In this document: one piece after another, positions 38,762 to 49,240 of the stretch | Position numbering within the stretch: the first letter of the stretch is position 1 | How the letters are laid out: every line of letters begins with the position of its first letter | From: Chaetoceros tenuissimus | Taxonomy: Eukaryota; Bacillariophyta; Thalassiosirophyceae; Chaetocerotales; Chaetocerotaceae | Length of the DNA: 64,000 bases | NCBI GenBank assembly: GCA_021927905.1 | Contig: BLLK01000038.1 | Span: 1,798,001-1,862,000 of the forward strand | Direction of reading: 5' to 3' | The notes under the pieces: model-generated | Database searches by the model: none | Seen by the model: the letters and a program-made list of their open reading frames with translations, nothing else | Told to the model about the DNA's origin: nothing | Translations under genes and position numbers: made by a program

Positions 38762-39266
38762 ATTTTATATATTCTAGAGATTACAAGTGATGTATGATGA
38801 AAGATATATAAAATATGCCAGTGACAAGAATGAAACCGCACTGGAGAAGAATGTACAATACTATACGTGTTCTAGAAGGAAAAAAGGCTAGAATAAAGCT
38901 CGATTGTTGCTACTTATGATACTGTTTGTCTCAACATCGTAACCTAAATGTATTATATTCACATACTCTACTCTCTGGTATTTGGCATAGTCTTATCTTT
39001 TTTGGGACTCAAAGTAGACTTGAGAGATAAGTGACGCAAGTGAATATTTTGATAAAGTGAAAGCATGGTACTTATACAAAGGAGTTACTGTAAACATGTA
39101 TGGATTTTACTTTTTGAATAGCTACATCTTTTAGTAATTTTAAATAATATTTCTATTAGCATGAATCCCATGCCCACAGTTATGTTCGGTATTGTCGGAA
39201 TCACAAGAAATATTTCAACAACGAATCCAAATCTTCTTTTTTTAGCATATCCAAAACCATATCAAA
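38762..39266. other. Intergenic, convergent 3' ends
   Basis: Between the end of the small gene (38761) and the stop of the minus-strand COA5 gene (39267). It is AT-rich with no coding frame, repeat or RNA gene seen. Confidence 0.45.
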
Positions 39267-39653
39267 CTAATACACACGAACACCACGAATTCTAGTCCTC
39301 ATATTCAATTGAGAGTGTTTACAAGTATAATATGCATTCCTTTGTGCTTTACATTCATCCGATTCAATAGGGTCTTTGAGACATTCATGTACTGATTTTC
39401 CATCTTTGACACATTCTGATCGTTCCATGCATTCTAGGAGGGACAATGCTGCTTCGGCACACTTTTTAGGCTATATAGATGGTTGAAGAAAAAGAGTTAG
39501 TTACTGTATACTGGTTTTCCATTCATTCATAGAATTACATGTAACATTTGCAAAACTTCGTTGTTGTTGTCTAGCAAAAGAAGATGATATGTGGGACTCA
39601 ATTTTCCTTTTCGTTTAACTTCTTTTTCTCAGCTTTTCTATCAAACTCACCAT
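39267..39653 (-). CDS. COA5: Cytochrome c oxidase assembly factor COA5 / PET191
   Basis: A 68-residue protein of the PET191/COA5 family, a mitochondrial intermembrane-space factor needed to assemble cytochrome c oxidase. Coding exon 2 is 39267-39470: PKKCAEAALSLLECMERSE, then CVKDGKSVHEC, CKAQRNAYYTC and MRTRIRGVRVY. Three C-x9-C spacings are present, as in the family, and the end LNMRTRIRG matches the conserved (L/V)DMRxRFRG. The start codon appears to be an exon of its own: ATG at 39651-39653 is followed directly by GTGAGT, and the 180-bp intron ends TATATAG before CCT. Another start further upstream is possible but not needed. Confidence 0.85.
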
Positions 39654-40013
39654 ATTTATATACAATAGACAATGAGCAAAGGTCAAGATTTAAAATAGTT
39701 TGTTTAGATAACTATTGAATGAATATAAATTCACACAACTGTCTCCTCACACATATGTTCAAAACTTGTTCTTTTTCCTGACTCAACCTCGACATATATT
39801 AGACATATATATTTATAGGTAATGAGGTCTAATATTGTCCCTATCCAAGGAGGGACTTCGAAAGGCATCGACAGCCAAGAAAAACTGAAAAAAAATAATG
39901 AGACTATCAACTCAAAGCCAATGGATCCAATCAAAGAAGTTATCTACATGCAGTAGAAGAATAGTCAATTGAAGTAGTTGTAGTACCATCAATTCTTAAT
40001 AAATACAAACAAT
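39654..40013. other. Divergent promoter region of COA5 and NOP58
   Basis: A 360-bp AT-rich gap between two divergent housekeeping genes. No distinct repeat, RNA gene or element was recognised. Confidence 0.4.
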
Positions 40014-41743
40014 ATGATTGTACTCTTCGAGACACCAGCTGGATACTCCTTGTTCAAGGTACGTCATCATCTATCTTGAGTGCGAGAGAGTTGTGTCAAG
40101 ACTTGTTCTTTCTCTCCGATACCCTATACAACCTCTCATTCTTATACAAATGTCTAACGTTTCTTTCTATAGGTTTCCAATGAAAAGAAACTGGCAAAGA
40201 CAGATGCAGACGATATTCACAAAAAGTTCTTCTCATCAGCAGAAGACGCAACTTCATTTGTAAACCTCGTCTCCTTTCAACCATTTGTTGATACCGCAGA
40301 TGCTGTATCCGCAGCAACAGCATGTGTAGAGGGTAAAGTGTCAAAATCTCTCAAATCGTTTCTGAAAAAGCAAGTCAAGAAGGATCTCAAAGGAGAGAGT
40401 TTAGCAGTCATAGACAAAAACTTGGCAGTTGATATTAAAGATAAGGTATCGGGATTGGACATTGTCAGTGACAGTAAAACTATGGAATTGTTTAGAGGAA
40501 TTCGAACATATATGGATGAACTTCTTGAGAGCGCGACTGAGGCTGCTCCTAGTGGAGATGATATTCGTGCTATGCAGCTTGGTTTGAGTCATAGTTTGAG
40601 TAGATATAAGCTCAAGTTCTCTGCTGATAAGGTTGACACCATGGTTATTCAAGCTGTTGGCTTGTTGGATGAACTCGATAAGGAAATTAATACTTATGCA
40701 ATGAGAGTCAAGGAATGGTATGGATGGCACTTTCCAGGTGAGTAATCAATAAAAGAAGAAGAATAGAGGATGATTTGCATATCATGTAGAACCTAATACT
40801 GACACTTTTCCTGAACCACCCCAAAGAAATGCAAGCAATTGTAAACGATAATGCACAATATGCAAAGGTTGTTCTTTCTGCTGGATTCAGAACAAACTTT
40901 AAAAACTGTGATTTCTCATCCATCTTTGAAGATGAAACTCTTGAAAAGACAGTTAAGGATGCTGCAGAAGTATCCATGGGAACTGAAATCGCTGACATGG
41001 ATATCATCAATATCCAAGCTCTTGCAGAACAGGTGCTATCCATGACTGAATATCGTATTCAGCTCTTCACTTACCTAAAGAATAGAATGAATGCAATCGC
41101 ACCGAATCTTACCATCCTCGTTGGTGAACTTGTTGGAGCACGTCTCATTTCTCATGCTGGATCATTGATGAATCTTGCAAAGCAGCCTGCTTCCACTGTC
41201 CAAATTCTTGGAGCTGAGAAGGCTCTTTTCCGTGCTTTAAAAACTAAGCACGATACACCAAAATACGGTCTTATTTATCACGCCTCGCTTATTGGACAGG
41301 CAGCACCAAAGAATAAGGGTAAGATTAGTAGAGTTCTTGCTGCAAAGGCTTCATTGGCTACCCGTGTAGATGCTCTATCAGACGAAACTGCCGAGAATGT
41401 AGATACTACTATTGGATACGAAGGAAGAGCAAAGGTAGAAGCAAGACTCAGACAACTAGAGGGCGGATCAGGAGCTATCTCATCGATAAATAAGGATGGA
41501 GCTCTCACAGCAAAGAAGACTACTACATACACACCAACAGCTGCTAAGCCTGCATACAATGATTCAAATGACGTTGTTATTGAGAAGGAAGCAAGTGACT
41601 CCTCTGAGAAGAAGGATAAGAAAAAGAAGAAGAAGAAGGATAAGAAACGTAAGGCAGAGGATGTCGAAGATGCAGAAGAACCTTCTTCTAAAAAGTCTAA
41701 GAAGGAGAGTAAAAAGAAAAAGAAGAAGAAGAGCTCAGATTAA
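40014..41743 (+). CDS. NOP58: Nucleolar protein 58 (NOP58/NOP5), box C/D snoRNP core
   Basis: A 508-residue protein from three exons, 40014-40058, 40173-40737 and 40827-41743. Introns are GTACGT...ATAG (114 bp, phase 0) and GTGAGT...AAAG (89 bp, phase 1). NOP58 is a core subunit of box C/D snoRNPs that guide rRNA 2'-O-methylation. Matches are [15 protein letters not shown] at the start, then [39 protein letters not shown], the Nop domain [32 protein letters not shown] and [15 protein letters not shown]. The C-terminus is the typical Lys/Glu tail ([14 protein letters not shown]...[14 protein letters not shown]). NOP58 is preferred over NOP56 because of the VLFET start and the KKE/D-type tail. 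Confidence 0.95.
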
Positions 41744-42928
41744 CTTCTTTTAACCTCAGCTAGGGATTGTATATTGAAAAAAAGTTTGCTAACTTAATAA
41801 ATTGATGTTTTACTATCACAGACACGTTTGTTTTTATTTTTACGTACTTGGCTTTTTTATAGTTATATAGTACGCTTAACTACAACATTGATTTTGCTTA
41901 GTACCAGCATTTGCTTCAATGTCATTCTCTTGTTACTTCAGTCTGGCGACTAAACTTTAGATCTACTCCTCTTTATGTATTTTTCAAGCAATGATGAATA
42001 TACCATTGTTTACGATTTGAAGCAATTACATTAACGAATGAACTTCGAATGCATCATCTTCGATAAATATATTCTTGTTGCAATTGTTTCGAACGAACCA
42101 CTCTATACCAACATCTAGCAACGTTTGCTTCCTCTATTCTGTAAGAAGAAGAATCATTGAGGGCGGGTTTCCTTTCATAGCGCTCGTTGGTATTCATAGT
42201 ATTCCTGCAATCTCCCCCTCCTTCCCTTTGACATCAGCTCATAAAGTATAATAGTTTTTGTCCTCGATTATATTTCAGAAAATGACAAAATATGACTATT
42301 GTTGCGCATTCGTATCCCAGACTGTTTTCTTGATCAGGACTATCTCACAGATGAGAGAATGCCCTACATCAAGAATGATCAAAGAAAGAAGTTCCGGTTC
42401 GAGCAAGGACTGGAGAAGGTAATGACTGGCTGGCTACAGCAGTTTGAAGGATGTCGAGGGCGGCTATCTTTGTAGTCGCATCACTATTCCGCTAGGCGAA
42501 GCTTGTGATAAAATTTACCCTGATCCCCATTTTGTCAGGAGCGAGAAGAGAAATAACTTCATGATGATTCAGTTTGTCCTTCGACTCACTGATCAATCTT
42601 TGGTCATGGTAGCGCAGGAGAAATTGCACAAGGAAGTAATCGACCTTGACTTCTAGAAACTTCCATGCCGTGCTCCTAACACGTTTGTATTATCTTGAAC
42701 TGTGTTTGTAAGCAAAGGAGCAGTATCCTTAGTTCCCAATCAAATAAATTAAAACAAAAGACTGACTAGAGTAAGACGTGTGCTTTGGCTTGTGGATGTG
42801 TAATTTTTCCTCTGAGCAACTTACTTCATATGTGATTTCCCGCGCGCCCCTGAACTTGAAGTTGTATTTAGCATGCGACATGAGAGAACTGCTTTTACTT
42901 GAAGTAGAATGTTGCCACTTGAAGTAGA
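41744..42928. other. Long intergenic region with degraded coding-like stretch
   Basis: This 1185-bp gap has no intact gene. Around 42309-42656 two overlapping plus-strand frames look protein-like: first PDCFLDQDYLTDERMPYIKN and QRKKFRFEQGLEKVMTGWLQ, ending near 42474, then GGYLCSRITIPLGEACDKIY and NNFMMIQFVLRLTDQSLVMV, ending at 42656. This fits a frameshifted gene fragment of unknown origin. At 42895-42935 a 20-bp unit (ACTTGAAGTAGAATGTTGCC) is present twice in tandem just at the ATG of the next gene. Confidence 0.35.
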
Positions 42929-43738
42929 ATGCTGCCCGCGAAGCCCAGGACACCGAGAGAAACTGGCAAGTTTTGCAAAAGCAAAGCACTTCTCAACTTT
43001 TTTCCCATCAAAATCATACAGAAAACCATGAGAGAAGTACAAGTTTGCTCGAAAAACAACGGCATCGACACTGATGTCCTCTTCGACGAGAAAGTAATTG
43101 CCAATGAGAGGTGCTTTTGGAGTTTGTTGCAATCTCATTCTGATAGATTCAATTATTTCTACTACGACGAAGAGACTTTAATCAACAAGGCTTTATCCCG
43201 TCTAGAGAGAAAGCAAGAGTCAATACGCCATCAAGACATGCTTATTTCGTTAAGCAGTGTTAGAGAAAGAGTCTCATGGCTTCTTGAGTTCATATCATAC
43301 AACCTTGAGCTCTTTGCTACTGCAGTTCGAACCTTTGATAGACATCACGATTTAGAGACCTTTGACGAAGAGATGGATTACTTTCGCGGCACTTACTCAT
43401 TTGTTGATGGTCAAAGACTTCATAATATCATAAGTTATATTGATATGTGGAGTCTTGATATCAAACAAAGATCTTCTTCTTGTCGTGAAAAAGATCAAGA
43501 GAAGGAGGACGTGCAGTACAAGGATGAACAATCTACAAATGAAGTAATAGAGAAGAGCATTCCTTTTCGCACTAAGAAGAAAATCAGATCAAGTTTCCTT
43601 TGGAAGAGAAGTAATGCAACAAATGGCGATGATGGTAGCCAAGTTGCTAGTAGTAATCGTCGTAGAAATCAGATCGCGACATTGTTTCTGAAGATTGCAG
43701 TACATAGTAAGAAGAAGCGAGGGGAGAAATCAATGTAA
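42929..43738 (+). CDS. Unknown helical protein, weakly SPX-like
   Basis: A 269-residue open frame. The first ATG lies in a 20-bp tandem repeat, and the better start may be Met34 at 43028 (MREVQVCSKNNGIDTD). Residues 70-175 are helical: YDEETLINKALSRLERKQES, then SVRERVSWLLEFISYNLELFATAVRTFDR and EEMDYFRGTYSFVDG. The LEFISYNLELFATAVRTFDRHHD segment recalls the helix of SPX domains (LxxFxxLNxxGFxKIxKKxDK), which sense inositol pyrophosphates, but the basic ligands are not clear. The C-terminus is basic (KKKIRSSFLWKRSN, KKKRGEKSM). No family can be assigned firmly. Confidence 0.55.
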   Translation: MLPAKPRTPRETGKFCKSKALLNFFPIKIIQKTMREVQVCSKNNGIDTDVLFDEKVIANERCFWSLLQSHSDRFNYFYYDEETLINKALSRLERKQESIRHQDMLISLSSVRERVSWLLEFISYNLELFATAVRTFDRHHDLETFDEEMDYFRGTYSFVDGQRLHNIISYIDMWSLDIKQRSSSCREKDQEKEDVQYKDEQSTNEVIEKSIPFRTKKKIRSSFLWKRSNATNGDDGSQVASSNRRRNQIATLFLKIAVHSKKKRGEKSM

Positions 43739-44687
43739 AGAACCCTTCTATCACATTATAAGATAAATATACATAGGATATAAGTTTCAATAAGAGCTTC
43801 TTGTAATTGTTTGATTAGCTAATATTTCTTATCCCATTTGTTGAGTGTATATATATATATATATATACATTTCCCATTTACATCAGCGAGACTTTACACA
43901 GATAAGCCAGACCAAACAAAAACTTAAAAAAAGGAAGTGGTACTTAAACGGCATGTCGCTCTTCATCACTTGAAGTTCAAACGGTAATCATTTTGTGGTA
44001 CGCATCAGCATGATGTCTATTTTTAATATCTACATCATACAAAGTGTTGCGCAACGATACATACCCTTTTCTTCCAAGGAAACTCCTTCATTTCTTTGTT
44101 ATCAGAAGTTTCAGTATCACCCCGATCATCACGTTGCTTCGTATTTTTTGGATTCTAGTACTTCTTCAATGTTGATCTAAGTTTTCCGTTTTCCATTCCC
44201 ATTCCCAAAAGAACCAAGTTCAAGTTAGGATGATTCTTGTGGTTCTCTAGATGACGTAAGCACACTTCATCATCAAATAAAGAAAAAGCCAAAACAATCG
44301 GAAAGTAATTTAAATCCAAATAAATTCAAAGTAGTAAAAAGCTACATCAAAGAAGGATCAAAATGCAGAGTAGAAGAATATATGAATACCTTTCAGCTAT
44401 CGAGAGTGTATGTAATCCAAGCTTCTGGTGTGTATGAAGAAGATTGTGATGTTTAGGGTTTCGGATTAGGTTCCTGAGGTTTACAGCAATGGTGATTTGA
44501 ATTTATGTAAGAAACATTATTCTTTTCTCTTCAATCAAACGGTGAGTATGGTGCGAATCTATTCAATTTAGTTTTCAATTTTCAAAAACGATGTAGGAAG
44601 AACACTAGGATACCGATGCAGTGCGCGATGATAATATTCATATGCAGTTTTTGAGTTTCATAGGTCATTTGTTAAAAACATAAAATC
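43739..44687. other. Intergenic region with (AT)n microsatellite
   Basis: About 950 bp with no coding frame of note. A (TA)10-type run lies at about 43847-43866. A single TTTAGGGTTT string occurs at 44453-44462; it is isolated and not a telomere array. Confidence 0.5.
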
Positions 44688-44774
44688 ATGCAGTTCTTGA
44701 TTTTGATCGTTGCTGGCGCTATAAGTGGACGCTACAAGCTGATCAAGAATGCAAAAGAAGATGATCATCACTAG
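44688..44774 (+). CDS. Possible 28-residue membrane microprotein
   Basis: ATG at 44688 opens 28 codons to TAG at 44772-44774. The product starts MQFLILIVAGAISGRYKLIK and ends NAKEDDHH. It has a short hydrophobic helix, a basic segment and a charged tail, like small mitochondrial or ER single-pass proteins. It lies just before the minus-strand tRNA-His gene. Nothing else supports it, and it may be chance. Confidence 0.25.
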   Translation: MQFLILIVAGAISGRYKLIKNAKEDDHH

Positions 44775-44789
44775 ACAAAAAAAAAAACG

Positions 44790-44861
44790 TGTCCAGACCG
44801 AGAATCGAACTCGGGTCATCGCAACCACAATGCGAGATACTGACCACTGTACTATCTAGAC
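44790..44861 (-). tRNA. tRNA-His (GTG)
   Basis: On the minus strand the sequence folds as a complete 72-nt cloverleaf. The acceptor is GTCTAGA paired with TCTGGAC (one U-G), the anticodon stem CGCA/TGCG has the loop TTGTGGT giving anticodon GTG, and the T-arm is CCGAG-TTCGATT-CTCGG. The discriminator is A, and a G precedes position 1 in the genome. There is no intron. Confidence 0.92.
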
Positions 44862-45088
44862 CAACAGCATAGGCCCATGTTACAATATATAAACACATTT
44901 ATATGTTTTTGCAGCTTTCTATCGCCGCTCTTCGCACACCACACACCACACAATTTTTACCGAGACACAAAAAGCAGAAAGCAGATAACAGAACATAGTC
45001 AAACAACATCGCATCAACAAAGTTTATCTTTAGGTTCTGCAAACTTTACTCCATATCGAAAACTCTCTGAATCATCAAGCTTTTTAAT

Positions 45089-45509
45089 ATGCCACTTAAA
45101 TTATCTCGTGAAATGACAACTCATCTCTTCAAGTATGTCAAAAAGGTTGACATCAAATTCAACCGTAAGTCACTTCTTCTTTTTCTATAACACTCGCAAT
45201 CTATATCTATTCCAACAAATCTCATATTTGCATCACACAGCTTTTGACAGCCGAACGAAATCTGCAAGGGAATTATTGCGACAAGTTCAAGCTGATAGAT
45301 TCAAGAAAGCAAACCCTAAACTCAAGATAAATGCAAAAGTACTTGGAACAGTCGCACCACCTAGTGTCTCGATTGAATTTGTAGATGGAGAAACTAGAAA
45401 CTACTGTTCAAAAGATTATATTGCAAAGGAAATGTTGGATGATCTTTATTTGGTGGCTAACAATTTAGATATTCAGTATGAACTTGAAGGAAAAAATATC
45501 GATGGATAA
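45089..45509 (+). CDS. MRPL53: Mitochondrial large ribosomal subunit protein mL53
   Basis: A two-exon gene of 114 residues. Exon 1 is 45089-45164 (MPLKLSREMTTHLFKYVKKV, DIKFN), and exon 2 is 45241-45509. The 76-bp intron is GTAAGT...CACAG, phase 1, through a Pro codon. The product has the mL53 core: KYVKKVDIKFNPFDSRTKSA, RELLRQVQADRFKKANPKL, then VSIEFVDGETRNY. In yeast and animal relatives the same F-x-P-F...S-x-R-E-F/L-L pattern precedes a thioredoxin-like fold in the mitoribosome large subunit. No obvious cleavable presequence is present, as in relatives. Confidence 0.85.
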
Positions 45510-46596
45510 ATAAGATACATCACTGTGTAATGTGGGGTTTTATGTTTTGGAACATTACAGCAAGGAGGGTATAGTGCTGTAGATTATCACTAGTTGGAAT
45601 ATATAAACAGTGCAATTGCAATATTAATGAAGTTGTAAGCGTTCATGAGTTTTTTACCGCACTTTCATTATATTTGACCATGTTGAATATTCAAACAATA
45701 ATCTGTCGGCACACGGAACCATCATGGTTTTAAAATATAAATTATAAATATCATATGAATCCATTACTATCAAAAAATCGCAAAAGCATCATCATTCAAT
45801 TAGCGACTAGCTTTTGCGAATGCCCTTTTCCCATAGCCATCATCATACAGAGAAAGAATCAAATCGCATACAATAACTTACGAGCGCTTCTCAGCAAGTA
45901 ATCTAGACTTGAAAGTAAAGTAGTTTATTCCTAATTGGTTATCCTTTACTATGCCCGTTTCATTTTCATGAATAAACATACCCGCTATTATGAATAACAG
46001 TAATAGGAGCAGTTACACGAACCTCTGTGCTCTACAAGAGGAAGAAAAAGGCATTCTATGTTACTTTCTGTTTGCGCCTCTATCGAAAGAAGTTTTAGTT
46101 CGAGTCATCAAGTTTAAAAAAATGTGAACATATTTCAAGAGTACGACAGAATGAAGATACATCATTGTTAAAAATTTTACATCTCATTTTTATTTGCGGC
46201 CATTAGATTCTTGCTTCTTCTACCACTCAACCTTCTTCATGAATTTACTCAAATAATGAACACTACACTAGCTAGTATACCTCATCTGCCATTATTCATC
46301 ATTCATCATATTCATGCCATGTTTTTCTGAATTTTTCTTTTGCACTGTGACAATGACCACCACGACAAGAAAAGTCGTAATCTATTTTAGTGAATCAATC
46401 TTGTAAAGAAGAATTTGACATCGAATTTGCCTTCTACAAGACTTGAACCGCCAAGTTACTTATGCATTGGTGCGCCGATGGCCGATGGCAAACAAAAAAC
46501 AGAGAGTTTTTCTCAATAGCAGAGAAGAAACATACAAGTCAATTGCTTCATACAACACTCATCGACATACCACCAAGACTATTATTAACTTCAGAC
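45510..46596. other. Intergenic region of about 1.1 kb
   Basis: No firm gene. On the minus strand short open pieces near 45780-46130 with GTAAGT and GTATGT strings can be joined into exon-like segments, but no consistent frame runs through all of them. The plus-strand frame that runs in from 46443 is upstream of the better start at 46597. Confidence 0.4.
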
Positions 46597-47514
46597 ATGA
46601 AGATTATACAATCACTACTTCTCGTGCTGTTACAGTGCGCTTTTTATGCTGCGGGAGCTTCGACATCATCTGTGCGAGGATCCCAAAGAGCACTTACACT
46701 CGACCAGCGTCAAGTAGCCATTGAACCTCCACTCGAAGTAACCTTCTTCAAGACACCAAAGTCTTTATCAGATGAAGCAACAGGTGTATTTGTAGACGCA
46801 ATTAATGAATTCTCAACAGCAAGAATGAAGGACTTTTTCCAAAACAAGTTTCCAGAACATATCCTCGACACTGTGGAATTTCAAGTTCTTCAAAAGCAAT
46901 CTATTCAGCATAAAGACGATGCAAACATCTACGGAACAACATTTATTCTCAGTGGAGCATTTACTTTTGAAACTACCAATATTCCATCTTTAGCACGTTG
47001 CAACAATAAATTGATGACAATCATGCAAAACTATTGGAAATTAGAGAATGCAATTCGTAATCGTAATCATTCCGAACTATCACCATATCCAGTTGGAGAA
47101 GCTTTCTTTACCAAAGCTTCTGAGTGGGAGGTGAGTCCAGAGGAAAATGAATCAGAACCATCCGATACGTCAGAAACTTCCGAAACTTCTGACACAATTC
47201 CAAAGATTACAGTCAAGGATGAGAGTGAAGAACCTAAAAAGAAAAAGAACAAGGCTGGTGTTATCGTTGGGTCCTTGTTTGGAGTAGCTATAGCTGCTTT
47301 TGTAGGCTTGGTTGGTTATCGTTATTATACCTATGATCAATGGTATGAAGGCGATAGTGATTCAGAGGATGATCAGCCATACTCTGGAAGCTTTCCTCAT
47401 TTGGAGGGAAAGAAGGAAGTTAGTTCTGCAAATGAAGAATCAGAAGAAGAAGCATTGGAGACAACCTTTGATATGGAGGACTATACTGTAAAGGTTGATG
47501 TTAAGCCACTGTAA
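46597..47514 (+). CDS. Secreted/type I membrane protein of unknown function
   Basis: A 305-residue protein starting at the ATG at 46597, which gives a clear signal peptide (MKIIQSLLLVLLQCAFYAAG). The frame is open upstream but would bury this signal. The ectodomain of about 190 residues includes LEVTFFKTPKSLSDEATGVF, MKDFFQNKFPEHILDTVEFQ and YGTTFILSGAFTFET. A Ser/Thr/Glu-rich stalk (SDTSETSETSDTIPK) leads to a Lys-rich stretch, a transmembrane helix (AGVIVGSLFGVAIAAFVGLVGY) and an acidic cytosolic tail (DSDSEDDQPYSG). I do not recognise the ectodomain. The layout resembles small diatom surface proteins. Confidence 0.75.
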   Translation: MKIIQSLLLVLLQCAFYAAGASTSSVRGSQRALTLDQRQVAIEPPLEVTFFKTPKSLSDEATGVFVDAINEFSTARMKDFFQNKFPEHILDTVEFQVLQKQSIQHKDDANIYGTTFILSGAFTFETTNIPSLARCNNKLMTIMQNYWKLENAIRNRNHSELSPYPVGEAFFTKASEWEVSPEENESEPSDTSETSETSDTIPKITVKDESEEPKKKKNKAGVIVGSLFGVAIAAFVGLVGYRYYTYDQWYEGDSDSEDDQPYSGSFPHLEGKKEVSSANEESEEEALETTFDMEDYTVKVDVKPL

Positions 47515-47740
47515 ACAAAGTGAGAGTTACATACATGTCAAGGAGGAAAGTACATAGAGATATAGCATAAGTTATAAGTTCCTTAAGCCGATGAATGAAA
47601 TCGTACATGCTTATGTCCATCTTGTGCGTATGAATGTCTATGTAAATACTTCATGAATTTCTTTTAAATCTAAAAATTACATTATAACTATTGGCATCTA
47701 AATATATAGTATGTATTGAATTGGGACCAGTGGTATATAT

Positions 47741-48724
47741 CTAAGCAACTAGCTTCTGTCCTAGCTCAAAATCAAAGTCGAATTCATAATCTTTTCTAGA
47801 GACATGACATAAGACTTGGTGTGCACCACTGAGGACTGTTCCCCACATGGCCATTCTAGTAACTCTAGGTGTAGTCCCTCGAAAGAACCCTTTGGCACCA
47901 GTTTTGGAGTAGAGCTCACGAGCGACACTGGAATAAGTAACCTTTTGTTGCATTTGCGATTGCATCATACTGGAACTAGTCGAGGAGGAGCTACTAGAAA
48001 CTTGAACGTGTGTCTTGATAACATCCAGAGGCTGAGTTAATGTTGCAGCGACTGCAGCTGCAGTTACACCAGAAACTACTTGTGCAATACCTCGAACAGA
48101 AAGGTCTTGAGTGTCAAAACCCTTTTGTTGGAACTTGCCTTGAACGAAATTTTGCATTCCACTATAGCTACCCCACCACAGAGCACCTATTGGAAGCGAG
48201 GAGAATAGACTCATTCCAAAGCCTCGGTAGAAGCCTCGGAGCCCATCATTCCTCAAGATATCAGAAATGATTTGTACAGCACTTCCTGACTCATTCAACA
48301 TTTGTCGTTGCGATATAACATCCATTGGAACTACTACTGTTTGAGTTACACCAGATGCAACTCCACCAGCGACGCAGCCAGTAATAGAAGCCATCAGCGT
48401 CCTTTGATCTGATGTGACATTGGAACTTTGTAATGCTTTCTGCAGGTAATTCTTTGTATGTTCCATAGTTCCCATATATATGCTACGAGCTGGTACAGCT
48501 ACCACCAACACTATTCCTAATCCCCTATACATTCCCCTAATTTTTTGAAACTTTGACATGTGGCTCGTTATCTGATTTGAATCCGTTAAAACTTGTTGCC
48601 TCGTTTTGATGACGTTCATTGGATGGAGTGTCATTGTGATGAGTGTATACATGCCTGTTCCAAGGCCATAGAATCTAAATTTATCAATATCGTCCCATTG
48701 TACATCGTTGCTTGAGTTCACCAT
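47741..48724 (-). CDS. Mitochondrial carrier, SLC25A44-like
   Basis: A 327-residue mitochondrial carrier family protein; ATG at 48724 (MVNSSNDVQWDDIDKFRFYG). An in-frame open stretch upstream (to 48940) has no family match and is left out. Three repeats carry the carrier signatures: LHPMNVIKTRQQV, VVPMDVISQRQM and TQPLDVIKTHVQV (P-x-D/N-x-x-x-x-K/R). RGLGIVL, GFYRGFGMSL and GFFRGTTPR are the usual G-x-x-x-G/matrix helix parts. WDDIDKFRFYGLGTG and VVVPMDVISQRQM match SLC25A44, which carries branched-chain amino acids in mammals. The substrate here is not certain. A 29-bp block upstream at 48948-48976 is shared with the next promoter. Confidence 0.88.
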   Translation of the reverse strand: MVNSSNDVQWDDIDKFRFYGLGTGMYTLITMTLHPMNVIKTRQQVLTDSNQITSHMSKFQKIRGMYRGLGIVLVVAVPARSIYMGTMEHTKNYLQKALQSSNVTSDQRTLMASITGCVAGGVASGVTQTVVVPMDVISQRQMLNESGSAVQIISDILRNDGLRGFYRGFGMSLFSSLPIGALWWGSYSGMQNFVQGKFQQKGFDTQDLSVRGIAQVVSGVTAAAVAATLTQPLDVIKTHVQVSSSSSSTSSSMMQSQMQQKVTYSSVARELYSKTGAKGFFRGTTPRVTRMAMWGTVLSGAHQVLCHVSRKDYEFDFDFELGQKLVA

Positions 48725-49240
48725 TGTAGCCAGTTTATATATGATTGGTATCTTTTGTTGTTTTATTGATTTTATGCAGGTATTGAACTCAATTACGAGT
48801 AGATTGTAGTGATGATCTGAATCTATCTGAATAAGCATTGCAAAAGATAGGAATTTGTGATGAGAATTCTGACGTTTTTCCGGAAGAAGATCGCTTCCTG
48901 AAGATATCCAATGAAAATGAGGGCATTTGGGCCAAAACAAGAGGTCAACGACAAGTCAAAATGACCGTTTTAACGTCTTCCTCCTCATTCACAATTTTCA
49001 ATTTTTGAGTGAAGACCAAAAGATAAAATTTTGTTCTCATTATACATTACTAATCTCCACCATCGTATTTATATGCGGATCAGTCAATAAAAGGAAGCGA
49101 ATAGATCAATTAATTATGTACTACGTACATACGTAGTTAAGTATGTGAAACATTGGTTATTTACGTATGAAAAAACGTATGCCGATTTCAATTTAGCTTG
49201 TTCTTTTTTTGTAAAAAGATATCATGAAACCATCAGACTT
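48725..49240. promoter_or_regulatory. Promoter region with shared 29-bp block and a perfect palindrome
   Basis: 48948-48976 reads AACGACAAGTCAAAATGACC followed by GTTTTAACG, and recurs at 50335-50363 with no mismatch apparent in the 28-29 bases. It is 224 bp upstream of the SLC25A44-like ATG. Separately, ACTACGTA (49120-49127) and TACGTAGT (49130-49137) form a near-perfect 18-bp palindrome of TACGTA type. No gene is seen in the gap. Confidence 0.55.

Noticed and set aside
44453-44462. TTTAGGGTTT telomere-like string
   Set aside because: A single isolated copy; no array, so neither a telomere nor a clear interstitial repeat.
45780-46060. Minus-strand exon-like pieces joined by GTAAGT/GTATGT
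   Set aside because: The pieces cannot be joined in one consistent frame, and no product is recognised.
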